This document shows positions 23,527 through 31,281 of a DNA stretch of 36,951 bases, one piece after another. The stretch is from Clostridia bacterium (GTDB lineage Bacteria; Bacillota; Clostridia; Oscillospirales; CAG-272). The stretch is from contig JAFTKN010000011.1 in assembly GCA_017453255.1 (NCBI GenBank), positions 1-36,951 of the forward strand, read 5' to 3'. The notes under the pieces were generated by a model that did not search any database, was not told where the DNA came from, and saw only the letters and a program-made list of their open reading frames with translations. How positions within the stretch are numbered: the first letter of the stretch is position 1; every line of letters begins with the position of its first letter. The position numbers and the translations under genes are program-made.

Positions 23527-24489
23527 TTAAATTTTTTTACTTAATTTTCTCATATCGCTTCCAACGAATTTTTGGATAGAAAATTCGCCGAAAAGTCTGC
23601 TTGTAATTCTGTCGTGATAAATCTTGCGAATTTCACCAGAGGAAAGATTAGTGCTTGCAATAATAGGCAAGCCACGATTGAGTCTTGTGTTAATAATATT
23701 GTAAAGACATGCAACAGAGTAGCTTGTCACCATTTCTGTGCCGAGGTCGTCGATTATTAAAAGGTCACAATCAAGATATCTATCACCAAGCATCTCGTAG
23801 CTTGTATCATAATGATCTCTAAATCTGTCCTTTTCAAAGTCAGAAAAAATATTTTGTGCAGTTTCGTAAACTACATTGTGTCCCTTTTCGATTAATACTC
23901 TTGCAACAGCTGTTGAAAGATGAGTTTTGCCAAGACCAGTACCACCTACAAACAAAAGACTTTTGCTATTGTTTCCAAATTCTTCTACATATTCTTCAAG
24001 GTAGGAAACAAGCTCTTTAATTTCTTCTTTTTCTGTATAATAGTCAAAAGAAAAGCTTTCAAAGCTTTGTGTATCAAGGAGCCTGCCAAGTCCTGACGCG
24101 TCAAGCTGTCTTTTTGTAAGCTCCTTTTTGCGACAGATACATACTTGACCATTTACAAAGCCGTGGTCGTTGCATAGCTCACACACATATTTATAATCGG
24201 TAAAATGCTTATCAAGCCCACATGCTTCAAGAATTTTTTCTCGTTTTTCCTTAAGAGCATTAACCTCTTGCCTAATAGCATTGATTTTTTCGCTTAATCC
24301 GTCCTTACCCTGCATAGCAGCGCCCAAAATTTTAACGCTTGTTTTCTGTATCTCGGTATCAAGCTTTAGAAGCTCTGGCGCTTTTTCATAGGCAATATCA
24401 AGCCTTCTATTTCTATCGGATTCAACAAAGGCAAGACGATTTTCAAATTCAAGATTTACCTCTTGAACTATTTTTTTCGAGTAGCTCAT
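23527..24489 (-). CDS. dnaC: DnaC/DnaI-type helicase loader ATPase
   Basis: This 320-residue AAA+ protein probably loads the replicative helicase onto DNA. Residues of about 1-95 are helical and contact the helicase in relatives. A zinc-binding group C103-x2-C106 with C117-x-C119 follows, as in DnaI. Walker A is GGTGLGKT (182-189) and Walker B LLIIDDLGTE (243-252). Sensor-type residues follow in IASTNLSS and RITSRLFG. It overlaps dnaD by 4 nt, so the two primosome genes are translationally coupled. IS21-type IstB proteins share the ATPase fold, but the zinc group and the dnaD neighbour favour the helicase loader. It ends the TIR-topB operon. Confidence 0.88.
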   Translation of the reverse strand: MSYSKKIVQEVNLEFENRLAFVESDRNRRLDIAYEKAPELLKLDTEIQKTSVKILGAAMQGKDGLSEKINAIRQEVNALKEKREKILEACGLDKHFTDYKYVCELCNDHGFVNGQVCICRKKELTKRQLDASGLGRLLDTQSFESFSFDYYTEKEEIKELVSYLEEYVEEFGNNSKSLLFVGGTGLGKTHLSTAVARVLIEKGHNVVYETAQNIFSDFEKDRFRDHYDTSYEMLGDRYLDCDLLIIDDLGTEMVTSYSVACLYNIINTRLNRGLPIIASTNLSSGEIRKIYHDRITSRLFGEFSIQKFVGSDMRKLSKKI

Positions 24490-25436
24490 TTTTTGCTTCC
24501 TTTCTTAAATTCCTCCCTTGAGCGCTTTAATGCCGCCTCAAAGAAGTCATCAGTATCAAACGAGGACATAGAAAGCCTATTTTTATAGGCAACAAGGGCA
24601 TTTTCTGCATCCTCTGCAGTTTTTATTCCTGTGCTTAACCAGTTTTCAATAATCTTAGCAGTATAGCTTGACGAGGGCTTTCCTGTATTATCAACAGTAA
24701 CCTCGTATGCCTTTTTGATAAGCTCAAAATTGATTTTTTGATTAATCCAAGCTTCAAAAATGTCCTTTTCCCTCTTAGTAAACTCTCTTTCGCCAATTCC
24801 AAAGAGCTTTCTTATTTTATATTCTAATGAACGCTTGTTTCGTCTTTGCGCAAAGTGCTTTTCTAATTTTTCGTATGTATCAATGCCCTCGTCGTAAAGA
24901 CCCTTAGCTGTTTTTCTTATATAAGCCCAGCTGGCCTTTTCAATCTCTACACAATGGGCAAGAAGCATTAAAATATATTCGTCGCTGAACCTGTAAAAGC
25001 TCCTTAAATATATAATTGAATTATAGTCGTGGGTATTAAAGCTCTTACCCATAACACTTTGACAGCTATTAAATAATGATTCAATATCCTTGTTTTCTGA
25101 AATAAAAGCATTAATTTGCTCGCCTGTATAGGAGGGCATAGAGTTTTTCTCACTTGAGCTTATAGAAGCTGCCTCGAAATAGGCAGAGTCAAGCCCCTCA
25201 ACTGATAAAACGCCATTTTTTGCCCAAAAGGCAAGGGCTCTATTAATTTCTGAGCCTTCAATTTCTAAGTCCTTTGCAAGCATAGGTATATAGCTATCAA
25301 ATTGATTAAAGGCGTGTGCATAATTAAATATGCCTAAAAGCACCTTTAATTCTGTTTCGTCAGCCTCTTTAATAAACGAGAGGGCAGACGAGGGTAGATT
25401 TAAAATACCACCTGTATATTTAACCTCTATTTTCAT
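24486..25436 (-). CDS. DnaD-domain replication initiation protein
   Basis: This 316-residue protein belongs to the DnaD/DnaB primosome family of Firmicutes, which remodels DNA at origins and restart sites before helicase loading. Residues 1-85 form a winged-helix oligomerisation domain (DETELKVLLGIFNYAHAF, EINRALAFWAKNGVLSVEG). Two DnaD C-terminal domains follow at about 113-190 and 205-280. The second contains YTAKIIENW, the YxxxIxxxW motif important for DNA binding. Having two such domains is as in B. subtilis DnaB rather than DnaD. It sits 9 nt behind tsaD and overlaps the helicase loader gene by 4 nt. Confidence 0.85.
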   Translation of the reverse strand: MKIEVKYTGGILNLPSSALSFIKEADETELKVLLGIFNYAHAFNQFDSYIPMLAKDLEIEGSEINRALAFWAKNGVLSVEGLDSAYFEAASISSSEKNSMPSYTGEQINAFISENKDIESLFNSCQSVMGKSFNTHDYNSIIYLRSFYRFSDEYILMLLAHCVEIEKASWAYIRKTAKGLYDEGIDTYEKLEKHFAQRRNKRSLEYKIRKLFGIGEREFTKREKDIFEAWINQKINFELIKKAYEVTVDNTGKPSSSYTAKIIENWLSTGIKTAEDAENALVAYKNRLSMSSFDTDDFFEAALKRSREEFKKGSKK

Positions 25437-25445
25437 TATCTATAG

Positions 25446-26447
25446 TCAGCTGGGATAAGCATTTAAGCCTACATCAGCTATTGCTCCATTCAAATATTCA
25501 TAGTAGCCCTGTGCACCAATCATGGCTGCATTATCTCCACAAAGGGATAATTCAGGGGCATAAAATTCTGCCTTCAGCTTTTTGCATACTTCTAAAATTC
25601 CCTTACGTATGTGGGAGTTTGCGCTAACGCCACCTGCCAAAACAATTTTTTTGTAGCCCGTTTGCTTAAGAGCTAAAGAAACCTTGCTTTTGATAGCCTC
25701 GACTATTGAGTATGTTGCGCTTGCACAAACGTCCTCCTTGCAAATTTCCTCGCCCTTTTGATTTTTTGTATTTAGGTAATTTACAACAGCGGTTTTTAAG
25801 CCACTGAAGGAAAAGTCAAGGGTGTCCTTGGATATTGCAGGAGAGGGAAAGGCAATAGCTAATTTGTCGCCATTGGTAGCTAACTTGTCCATAGCGCTTC
25901 CACCAGGATAGCAAAGCCCCATAACCCTGCCGATTTTATCAAAGCATTCACCTGCTGCGTCGTCACGTGTAGAGGCAATTTCCTCGAGGGACGTGTATGA
26001 TTTTACCTCAAAAAATGAGGTGTGACCTCCTGAAACAACAAGAGCCAAAAAGGGTGGCTTTAATTCGGTATGAGTTAGGTAATTTGCCGCCACATGGCCC
26101 TTGATATGGTCAACTGGGACAAGTGGGATATTGTTTGCATAAGCCAGTGATTTTGCAAAGTTTACAGCAACTAACAAGGCACCGATAAGACCAGGGCCTT
26201 GAGTAACTGCAATCAAATCAATATCCTTAATTGTTACATTAGCCGTGCTTAGTGCCTCATAGGTTATTTTAGAAATAGCCTCGATATGCGCACGGCTTGC
26301 AATCTCAGGCACAACTCCACCATAAAGAGCATGAATATCAACCTGAGATGCAATAATATTCGATTTTATAATTCTTTTTTCCTCACTCATTTCCAAAACT
26401 GCACAGGCAGTTTCGTCACAGGAGGACTCGAAAGCTAAAACTAACAC
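25446..26447 (-). CDS. tsaD: tRNA N6-adenosine threonylcarbamoyltransferase
   Basis: This 333-residue protein transfers the threonylcarbamoyl group to A37 of ANN-reading tRNAs, with TsaB and TsaE. It belongs to the ASKHA fold: LAFESSCDETACAVL (4-18), the metal-binding pair H114 and H118 in DHIKGHVAA, the glycine loop VSGGHTSFFEV, and the late SLCGDNAAMIGAQGY. Length and motifs are typical. The gene lies in the minus-strand operon after rimI, separated by 139 nt that contain the hairpin element at 26473-26586. The rimI-tsaD order is common, usually with tsaB and tsaE, which are missing here. Confidence 0.95.
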   Translation of the reverse strand: MLVLAFESSCDETACAVLEMSEEKRIIKSNIIASQVDIHALYGGVVPEIASRAHIEAISKITYEALSTANVTIKDIDLIAVTQGPGLIGALLVAVNFAKSLAYANNIPLVPVDHIKGHVAANYLTHTELKPPFLALVVSGGHTSFFEVKSYTSLEEIASTRDDAAGECFDKIGRVMGLCYPGGSAMDKLATNGDKLAIAFPSPAISKDTLDFSFSGLKTAVVNYLNTKNQKGEEICKEDVCASATYSIVEAIKSKVSLALKQTGYKKIVLAGGVSANSHIRKGILEVCKKLKAEFYAPELSLCGDNAAMIGAQGYYEYLNGAIADVGLNAYPS

Positions 26448-26457
26448 GTAAATAACC

Positions 26458-26601
26458 TCAAATTTCTAAATTCTCTAAGCCTTCCCTTGCAAGGGAAGGG
26501 GGGACCGACACAAAAGTGGCGGTGGATGAGTAGTAAAAATACTACATTGTGTAGAGCTTGTTTGAATAGCGGTGTGATTACGCCATTCAAATTTCTAAAT
26601 T
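26458..26601. repeat. 114-bp multi-hairpin element flanked by 15-bp direct repeats
   Basis: The 15-mer TCAAATTTCTAAATT occurs at 26458-26472 and again at 26587-26601, where it is the reverse complement of the last codons and stop of rimI. Between them are four hairpins: an 18-nt perfect palindrome (CTTCCCTTGCAAGGGAAG), ACCGACAC/GTGGCGGT with one mismatch, GTAGTA-AAAA-TACTAC, and GAATAGCG/CGCCATTC with a G-U pair. The element is far richer in G+C than its surroundings, encodes nothing and resembles dispersed intergenic repeats of gut Clostridia. Confidence 0.7.
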
Positions 26602-27027
26602 CATTAAAATCGCATTTTCCTTTGGTAAGGTGTAGTGGTTTTTGCTTATTCCAACACGCACAAAGCCAAATTTTTCATATAGATAAATTGCAGGATTGTT
26701 GCTTTCCCTTACCTCTAAAAATATCCTTTTGACCTCGTTTTTCTTAGAAAAGTCTAAAAGGGCATTAATTAGATTGGAGGCGATTTTTTGATTTCTATAT
26801 TTTTTACTAACTGCCACGTTACAAATGCTTATTTCGTCAATTATTAAGGTAAACGAAATGTAGCCTAAAATTTCCTCTCCCTTCCTCGCTACAAAAAAGT
26901 GCCAATAGCTTTCCTTGAGATAAGCTAAAATATCACTTTCTTTAAAGGGGGTAGAGAAGCATTCGGCTTCAATTATAGACACGTCATAAGCAAAATTACT
27001 TGTTAGTGGCTCGATTACAAAATCCAT
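26587..27027 (-). CDS. rimI: Ribosomal-protein-alanine N-acetyltransferase (GNAT)
   Basis: The product has 146 residues from the ATG at 27027, one base after the stop of the deaminase gene. A longer frame from 27084 would overlap that gene by 56 nt. GNAT motifs are clear: the acetyl-CoA-binding KYRNQKIASNLINALL (like Q/RxxGxG/A) and the C-terminal EVRESNNPAIYLYEKFGFVR, characteristic of RimI. The family acetylates the N-terminus of ribosomal protein S18 and sometimes other proteins. Position before tsaD supports RimI over other GNATs. The last 15 bases of the gene are duplicated beyond the adjacent hairpin element. Confidence 0.87.
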   Translation of the reverse strand: MDFVIEPLTSNFAYDVSIIEAECFSTPFKESDILAYLKESYWHFFVARKGEEILGYISFTLIIDEISICNVAVSKKYRNQKIASNLINALLDFSKKNEVKRIFLEVRESNNPAIYLYEKFGFVRVGISKNHYTLPKENAILMNLEI

Positions 27028-27028
27028 T

Positions 27029-27517
27029 TTAATATCCGAACTTTCCTGAAAGACTATCGTCGTTTTCAATCCAATCCTCGACATTTACAACGGTAAAATC
27101 AAGCTTTGTATTTCTTATAATAACAGTTTTAATACCTGCGTTTATAATCTGTCTTTTACACATCATACAGCTATTCATTCCACCGATAATTGCTTCAGTT
27201 TTTGGGTCGGTACAGCACATATATAATGTAGAGCCGAGCATTTGCTCTCTTGATGCAGAAATTATAGCGTTAGCCTCAGCGTGAACGCTTCTGCAAAGCT
27301 CATATCTTTCACCCTTAGGAATACCTAAGTCGTCACGAGTACAGCTACCTATTTCGTTGCAGTTTTTGCGTCCTCTTGGAGCACCATTATAGCCTGTTGA
27401 AACGATTACATCGTTTTTAACAATTATAGCGCCAAAGCGACGTCTTATGCAGGTGCTTCTTTCTGATACTGTCTGTGCAATATCCAAATAATAATTATGC
27501 TTAGAAACTCTTTCCAT
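27029..27517 (-). CDS. comEB: dCMP deaminase (ComEB-like)
   Basis: This 162-residue zinc enzyme converts dCMP to dUMP for thymidylate synthesis. The zinc site is H79-A-E81 (SVHAEANAI) with C117-x2-C120, the usual PC-x2-C with Ser before the first Cys. The sequence GYNGAPRGRKNCNEIG and the Arg-rich start (STCIRRRFGAIIVKNDVIVS) are typical of deoxycytidylate deaminases and not of cytidine or tRNA deaminases. It lies 10 nt after topB and 1 nt before rimI in the operon. In B. subtilis the gene is called comEB although it is not needed for competence. Confidence 0.93.
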   Translation of the reverse strand: MERVSKHNYYLDIAQTVSERSTCIRRRFGAIIVKNDVIVSTGYNGAPRGRKNCNEIGSCTRDDLGIPKGERYELCRSVHAEANAIISASREQMLGSTLYMCCTDPKTEAIIGGMNSCMMCKRQIINAGIKTVIIRNTKLDFTVVNVEDWIENDDSLSGKFGY

Positions 27518-27527
27518 AGTTAATCTC

Positions 27528-29630
27528 CTAAAAATCGAAAACGACCTTGCCGTCCTGAAGCTTCAGGTAAGCGTCGAATTGCTTTTTGTTTTTTGATATA
27601 AAGCCTTGAATTTTACTTGTTTTGCCTGTTGCTAAAAGCATTTTTACATTAGAAACGGAAATGACACGGGAGCAGATTGATTTGTTTATGCTGAATTTAC
27701 AGCTTGAATCCTTATAGCCCACACAGCCATAGCCAAATTTAGTTCTAACGACGTCCTTTTCGCAAAGAGGGCATTTTCCCACAACCTCACCAAAAAGACC
27801 AATGTTTGTGTCCTTTTCAATAGAGGCATTCTTTGATGCGTCAAATACCTCTCGTATCTCGTTTTCTGCAAGGGAAACAGAGTCGAAAATCGAACACTCC
27901 CCCCTGTAAACTCGCTTTAATGCCTGTCCTAATTGAGAGGTTTTGTATTTATCCATGCTAATTCCCAGCTGAATAAGTGCCTCAATTAAATATTCACCAT
28001 CTGGCAAAATGTGATATGAGTCCTTTTTAAGCATTATATACGCACTCTTACATGCGTTTTCAATAATGCCCGTTCGGGTAGCCTCAGTTCCAAGCTCTAA
28101 GCCCTCAAAGATAGCCTTGTAATCCTCATCGTCACTTTCATCAGCGTTTGCCTTATCCTCCTTAAACGGATTTTTAAGGTAGTTGTTTAAGGTTTCAATG
28201 GTGTAGTGCTTAGGAGGAGTAGTCTCCTTTTCCTGTGGAGCAAAATTGATATTTACAATATCACCCTTAGACAGCTTTGGTAAAATCTTATCCTTAGGGG
28301 TGTAGTCGTCGAATTTTGTCCAGCCAGGTACGTTTATAACAGTACCCTTTAAAATAAATTCCTCTAATTTGCCTACGCTGATTTTAATTTCGCTCTTTTC
28401 TATCTCACAATCCTCAGAGCAGAAAACAGCCACAAAGCGTCTTAAAATGGTTGAATAAACCTGTTTTTCACGCTCGTTAAGAGCCTTAGGGTCAGGAATT
28501 TTGTAGGTAGGAGTTAGAGCAGAGTGGGACTCAATTTTTGAGTCGTCAAAAATGCTTTTAGCAAATTTGAATTTTACAGGATAGCCCATTTTACCTACGC
28601 TTGTAATTATAGACTTTATTTTTCCCTGCTCAGCCGTTGCTAAGTATTCTGAGTTAGTTCTTGGATATGTTACATATCCGTCCTCGTAAAGCTTTTGAAC
28701 AGTTGACAAGGAATCGTCCATTGACATTTTATATTTTTTACCTAAGTAGCTTTGTAATTTTGATAATGAAAATAGCTTAGGTGGGGACAAAACGTCCTTT
28801 TTGGTTTTAACCGATGTAACCGTAGCTGTTTCGCTATTATACTTATCGCAAAGCTCCTTTGCGTTGTTTATTTCGTCCTTTGTAAATTTAGATTTAGAGG
28901 TTAAATCTACAAATTCCTCGTTTGTTTTTTCGTGAGAGCTTATTACATAGTATTTTTCAGGAACAAAGTTCCTGATTGCTAAATCTCTGTCGTAAATAGC
29001 CTTTACAATAGGTACAATAACCCTACCAACTCTAAGTAGCTTTCCTGTTTTCAAGGTTGCATACCTTGTAAGGTTTACGCCATATAGCCAGTCAATAAAG
29101 GTTCTTGCATAGCCCTCATTAGCAAGGGACTCATACTCGCTTTCGTCCTTCATCTCCTGTAAGCCCTGTGAAATAGTTTCAGGAGTCTGGTCAGGAAGCC
29201 AAAGACGAACAAATTTCTTGTCACCCTCAAGTGCGTGCTTTACGCAAAGACGTACAATAATTTCACCCTCACGGTCGGAGTCACCTGCGTTTACAATAGT
29301 GTCAATATTCTTTCTGTTGCAAAGGTATTTTATAGTGTTAAATTGCTTTTGAACACCAGAATCAACCTTTTTGTCAGCACCAGTTTTTAAGTTAAATTTA
29401 AACTCACTTGGAAAGCAGGGAAGATTATCCATTTCCCACCTTCCAGATTTTGATGGGGAATATTCTTCTATATCAGCAAGAGAAAAAAGATGACCAAATA
29501 CCCAGGTAACCACATAGTCGCCACCCTCAAAGTATCCGTTTTTCTTAACCATCTCTTCCTTTTGTAGCCTTGCAATGCCTTGAATAATATTTCTCGCAAG
29601 CGACGGCTTCTCCGCAATAATTAGATACAT
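27528..29630 (-). CDS. topB: DNA topoisomerase III (type IA)
   Basis: This 700-residue enzyme resolves catenated or recombining DNA by single-strand passage. The Toprim domain has E7 (IAEKPS) and the acidic triad region D117-S-D119-R-E-G-E123. The active-site tyrosine is Y322 in GYVTYPRTNSEYL. Domains II-IV are complete to LGTEATRTGIIE (513-524). A C-terminal zinc knuckle C620-x2-C623...C636...C644 follows, as in Firmicute TopB. It begins 28 nt after the TIR gene, so the two are probably transcribed together. Chromosomal TopB and plasmid or ICE copies look alike. The housekeeping context favours the chromosomal gene. Confidence 0.95.
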   Translation of the reverse strand: MYLIIAEKPSLARNIIQGIARLQKEEMVKKNGYFEGGDYVVTWVFGHLFSLADIEEYSPSKSGRWEMDNLPCFPSEFKFNLKTGADKKVDSGVQKQFNTIKYLCNRKNIDTIVNAGDSDREGEIIVRLCVKHALEGDKKFVRLWLPDQTPETISQGLQEMKDESEYESLANEGYARTFIDWLYGVNLTRYATLKTGKLLRVGRVIVPIVKAIYDRDLAIRNFVPEKYYVISSHEKTNEEFVDLTSKSKFTKDEINNAKELCDKYNSETATVTSVKTKKDVLSPPKLFSLSKLQSYLGKKYKMSMDDSLSTVQKLYEDGYVTYPRTNSEYLATAEQGKIKSIITSVGKMGYPVKFKFAKSIFDDSKIESHSALTPTYKIPDPKALNEREKQVYSTILRRFVAVFCSEDCEIEKSEIKISVGKLEEFILKGTVINVPGWTKFDDYTPKDKILPKLSKGDIVNINFAPQEKETTPPKHYTIETLNNYLKNPFKEDKANADESDDEDYKAIFEGLELGTEATRTGIIENACKSAYIMLKKDSYHILPDGEYLIEALIQLGISMDKYKTSQLGQALKRVYRGECSIFDSVSLAENEIREVFDASKNASIEKDTNIGLFGEVVGKCPLCEKDVVRTKFGYGCVGYKDSSCKFSINKSICSRVISVSNVKMLLATGKTSKIQGFISKNKKQFDAYLKLQDGKVVFDF

Positions 29631-29658
29631 AAAATCCCCCCTTCGTAAAATTTATAAA

Positions 29659-31173
29659 TTAGTAATCCTTTTTCCTTCCACAATTCGAACAAGTCTTAGT
29701 AAATAGCCCCTTGAATTTTCCGCCACAATGCTGGCAAAGTCCACTTCTGCGCCACATAAATTGTTGCTCAGCTTGCTCTGCAGCTATTTGACGCATTCTT
29801 GCGTGTTCCTCACGCATCCTGCGCTGCCGTTCAAATACCTCTTCAGCCTTTTGCTTTGCTAAAAGCTGTTTTCTTAGTTCTTCTTCTTCGTTTCGTTTCT
29901 TCTTTTTTTCTTCAATGATAAGCTTTTTTTCTGCCAGCTTTAATGCTTTTACAAGCTTCGCATATTGAAAAGAGTGTTCATATTCGTCAAGCCATTGTGA
30001 GCCTTTACAGTATTCCTTTGCATGCTTTATATTTGATCCCTTAACTACATAACTTGCATGAATATATGCTAATTTTGAAGGCGTGGATACACTATATTTT
30101 GTCATTTCGAGACCTAAGTAAGCCTCACCAATTTCCATATCAATGTCAAGCACTTTTTCAAAATATTCCTTAGCCTTTGCATAATCTTCGTCATCTAAAA
30201 ACATTTTCGCACGCTGTAATAGATTGCTTGTGCCGTTTGAAGCAGACTGGGAATATGCTTGTGCATTTGTCGATGTATTCTTTGGAACAATCTTTTCAAT
30301 TCCGTGTAAAAGGTCTTGAATAGCACCGATTTTTCCTAAATCCTGTGCTTGTAGGCGTCTAAATTCCTTAGGCAAGTCATATGCGTCAATATCCTTAAAG
30401 CAGGGGATTAAGGTTTTTTCCTCTCCTGCCTCAATTAGCTTAAGAAATCTCGACCATTCATTTTTAACCCAAACAGCTTGGAAATAGTCATATGTAGTAC
30501 CGATAGAAAGCATTACCTTTGAGGAATGAAGGGCAGAGAAGATAATAGGCTCATAATCAAGTCCTAATTTACTCTCTAAGGAAATTCGTGCAAAGAACAC
30601 CTTATAGCCCTCTTTTGTTAAAGCGCTATAAATATCCTGTGCTAAAACGCTATCTAATGTACGATTTCCATTTTCGTCTGACTCCTTGTAGCAGATAAAA
30701 ATATCGTAAGGCTCTTCCTTACTTGAAAGCTCAATGATTTTTTCACGAATTTGCTCAATTTGCTTTGCCTCATCTCTGTAGATGGTTCTTGCAACGCTGT
30801 CGGCAGTTTCCATAACCATATCAAAAAGCTCGTCGTCAAAAAGACTGTCAAAGGAGGAACGGTGACAGGTAGGAATTTTCTTTTCTGTTTTTGGGTCGTC
30901 AACATACTCAATTCCGTATTTACAAAGCAAAAGCCCCCAATATGCCTCTGCTTCCTTAGGAAAGTCTTCAATTATACTTTCAAAAACACCATAGGCTCTG
31001 TCAAACTCACAGCTTAAGCGTAAGCCATTAGCTCTTTCAAAAAGCTTTATCTTCTTTTCGTCGTCAACATTGGGTACAGTTTGCTTTGAGCCACAAAAGG
31101 CACAGGTGCAAACAGACAAGCCTTCATCAAGAGTAAGCTCGCCACCACACATTTTACATTTCAAAAAAGCCAT
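29659..31173 (-). CDS. TIR-domain protein with N- and C-terminal zinc ribbons and TPR-like repeats
   Basis: The product has 504 residues from the ATG at 31173, set by GGAGG five bases upstream. A GTG at 31185 overlaps that site. An N-terminal zinc ribbon (C6-x2-C9, C24-x2-C27) leads to a helical TPR-like part (KLFERANGLRLSCEFDRAYG). The TIR domain covers about 155-285: strand YDIFICYKESD, a helix, GYKVFFARI, then MLSIGT and WVKNEW, in which E239 occupies the catalytic position of NAD-cleaving TIRs (W-x3-E). A second TPR-like pair (about 320-380) follows. A long basic/acidic coiled coil comes next and a last zinc ribbon C480-x2-C483, C495-x2-C498. This architecture is common and unexplained in gut Clostridia. 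Likely NADase or nucleotide-processing activity is inferred from the motif. The gene has its own promoter and heads the topB-comEB-rimI-tsaD-dnaD-dnaC operon. Confidence 0.87.
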   Translation of the reverse strand: MAFLKCKMCGGELTLDEGLSVCTCAFCGSKQTVPNVDDEKKIKLFERANGLRLSCEFDRAYGVFESIIEDFPKEAEAYWGLLLCKYGIEYVDDPKTEKKIPTCHRSSFDSLFDDELFDMVMETADSVARTIYRDEAKQIEQIREKIIELSSKEEPYDIFICYKESDENGNRTLDSVLAQDIYSALTKEGYKVFFARISLESKLGLDYEPIIFSALHSSKVMLSIGTTYDYFQAVWVKNEWSRFLKLIEAGEEKTLIPCFKDIDAYDLPKEFRRLQAQDLGKIGAIQDLLHGIEKIVPKNTSTNAQAYSQSASNGTSNLLQRAKMFLDDEDYAKAKEYFEKVLDIDMEIGEAYLGLEMTKYSVSTPSKLAYIHASYVVKGSNIKHAKEYCKGSQWLDEYEHSFQYAKLVKALKLAEKKLIIEEKKKKRNEEEELRKQLLAKQKAEEVFERQRRMREEHARMRQIAAEQAEQQFMWRRSGLCQHCGGKFKGLFTKTCSNCGRKKDY

Positions 31174-31205
31174 AATGTCCTCCACAAATTAGTCGATACA
31201 CAATA

Positions 31206-31234
31206 ATTGTAGCACACTTATAATATTAAATCAA
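31206..31234 (-). promoter_or_regulatory. Promoter of the TIR-topB operon
   Basis: On the minus strand, -35 TTGATT (31229-31234) and -10 TACAAT (31206-31211) are 17 bp apart, about 33 nt before the start codon. Confidence 0.7.
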
Positions 31235-31253
31235 GACTTAAAATAAATAGTTA

Positions 31254-31279
31254 TAAAAAAGGGCAGATAAAATCTGCCC
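31254..31279 (-). terminator. Intrinsic terminator of the rhamnosidase-mnmA operon
   Basis: GGGCAGAT (31261-31268) pairs with ATCTGCCC (31272-31279) across three A. On the minus strand six T follow. It starts 2 nt after the mnmA stop. Confidence 0.88.
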
Positions 31280-31281
31280 AA

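Noticed and set aside
29659..31173. Calling the TIR region an anti-phage defence island
   Set aside because: All downstream genes are housekeeping, and no partner such as SIR2, Argonaute, CBASS or Thoeris genes is present. Only the TIR domain itself suggests defence.
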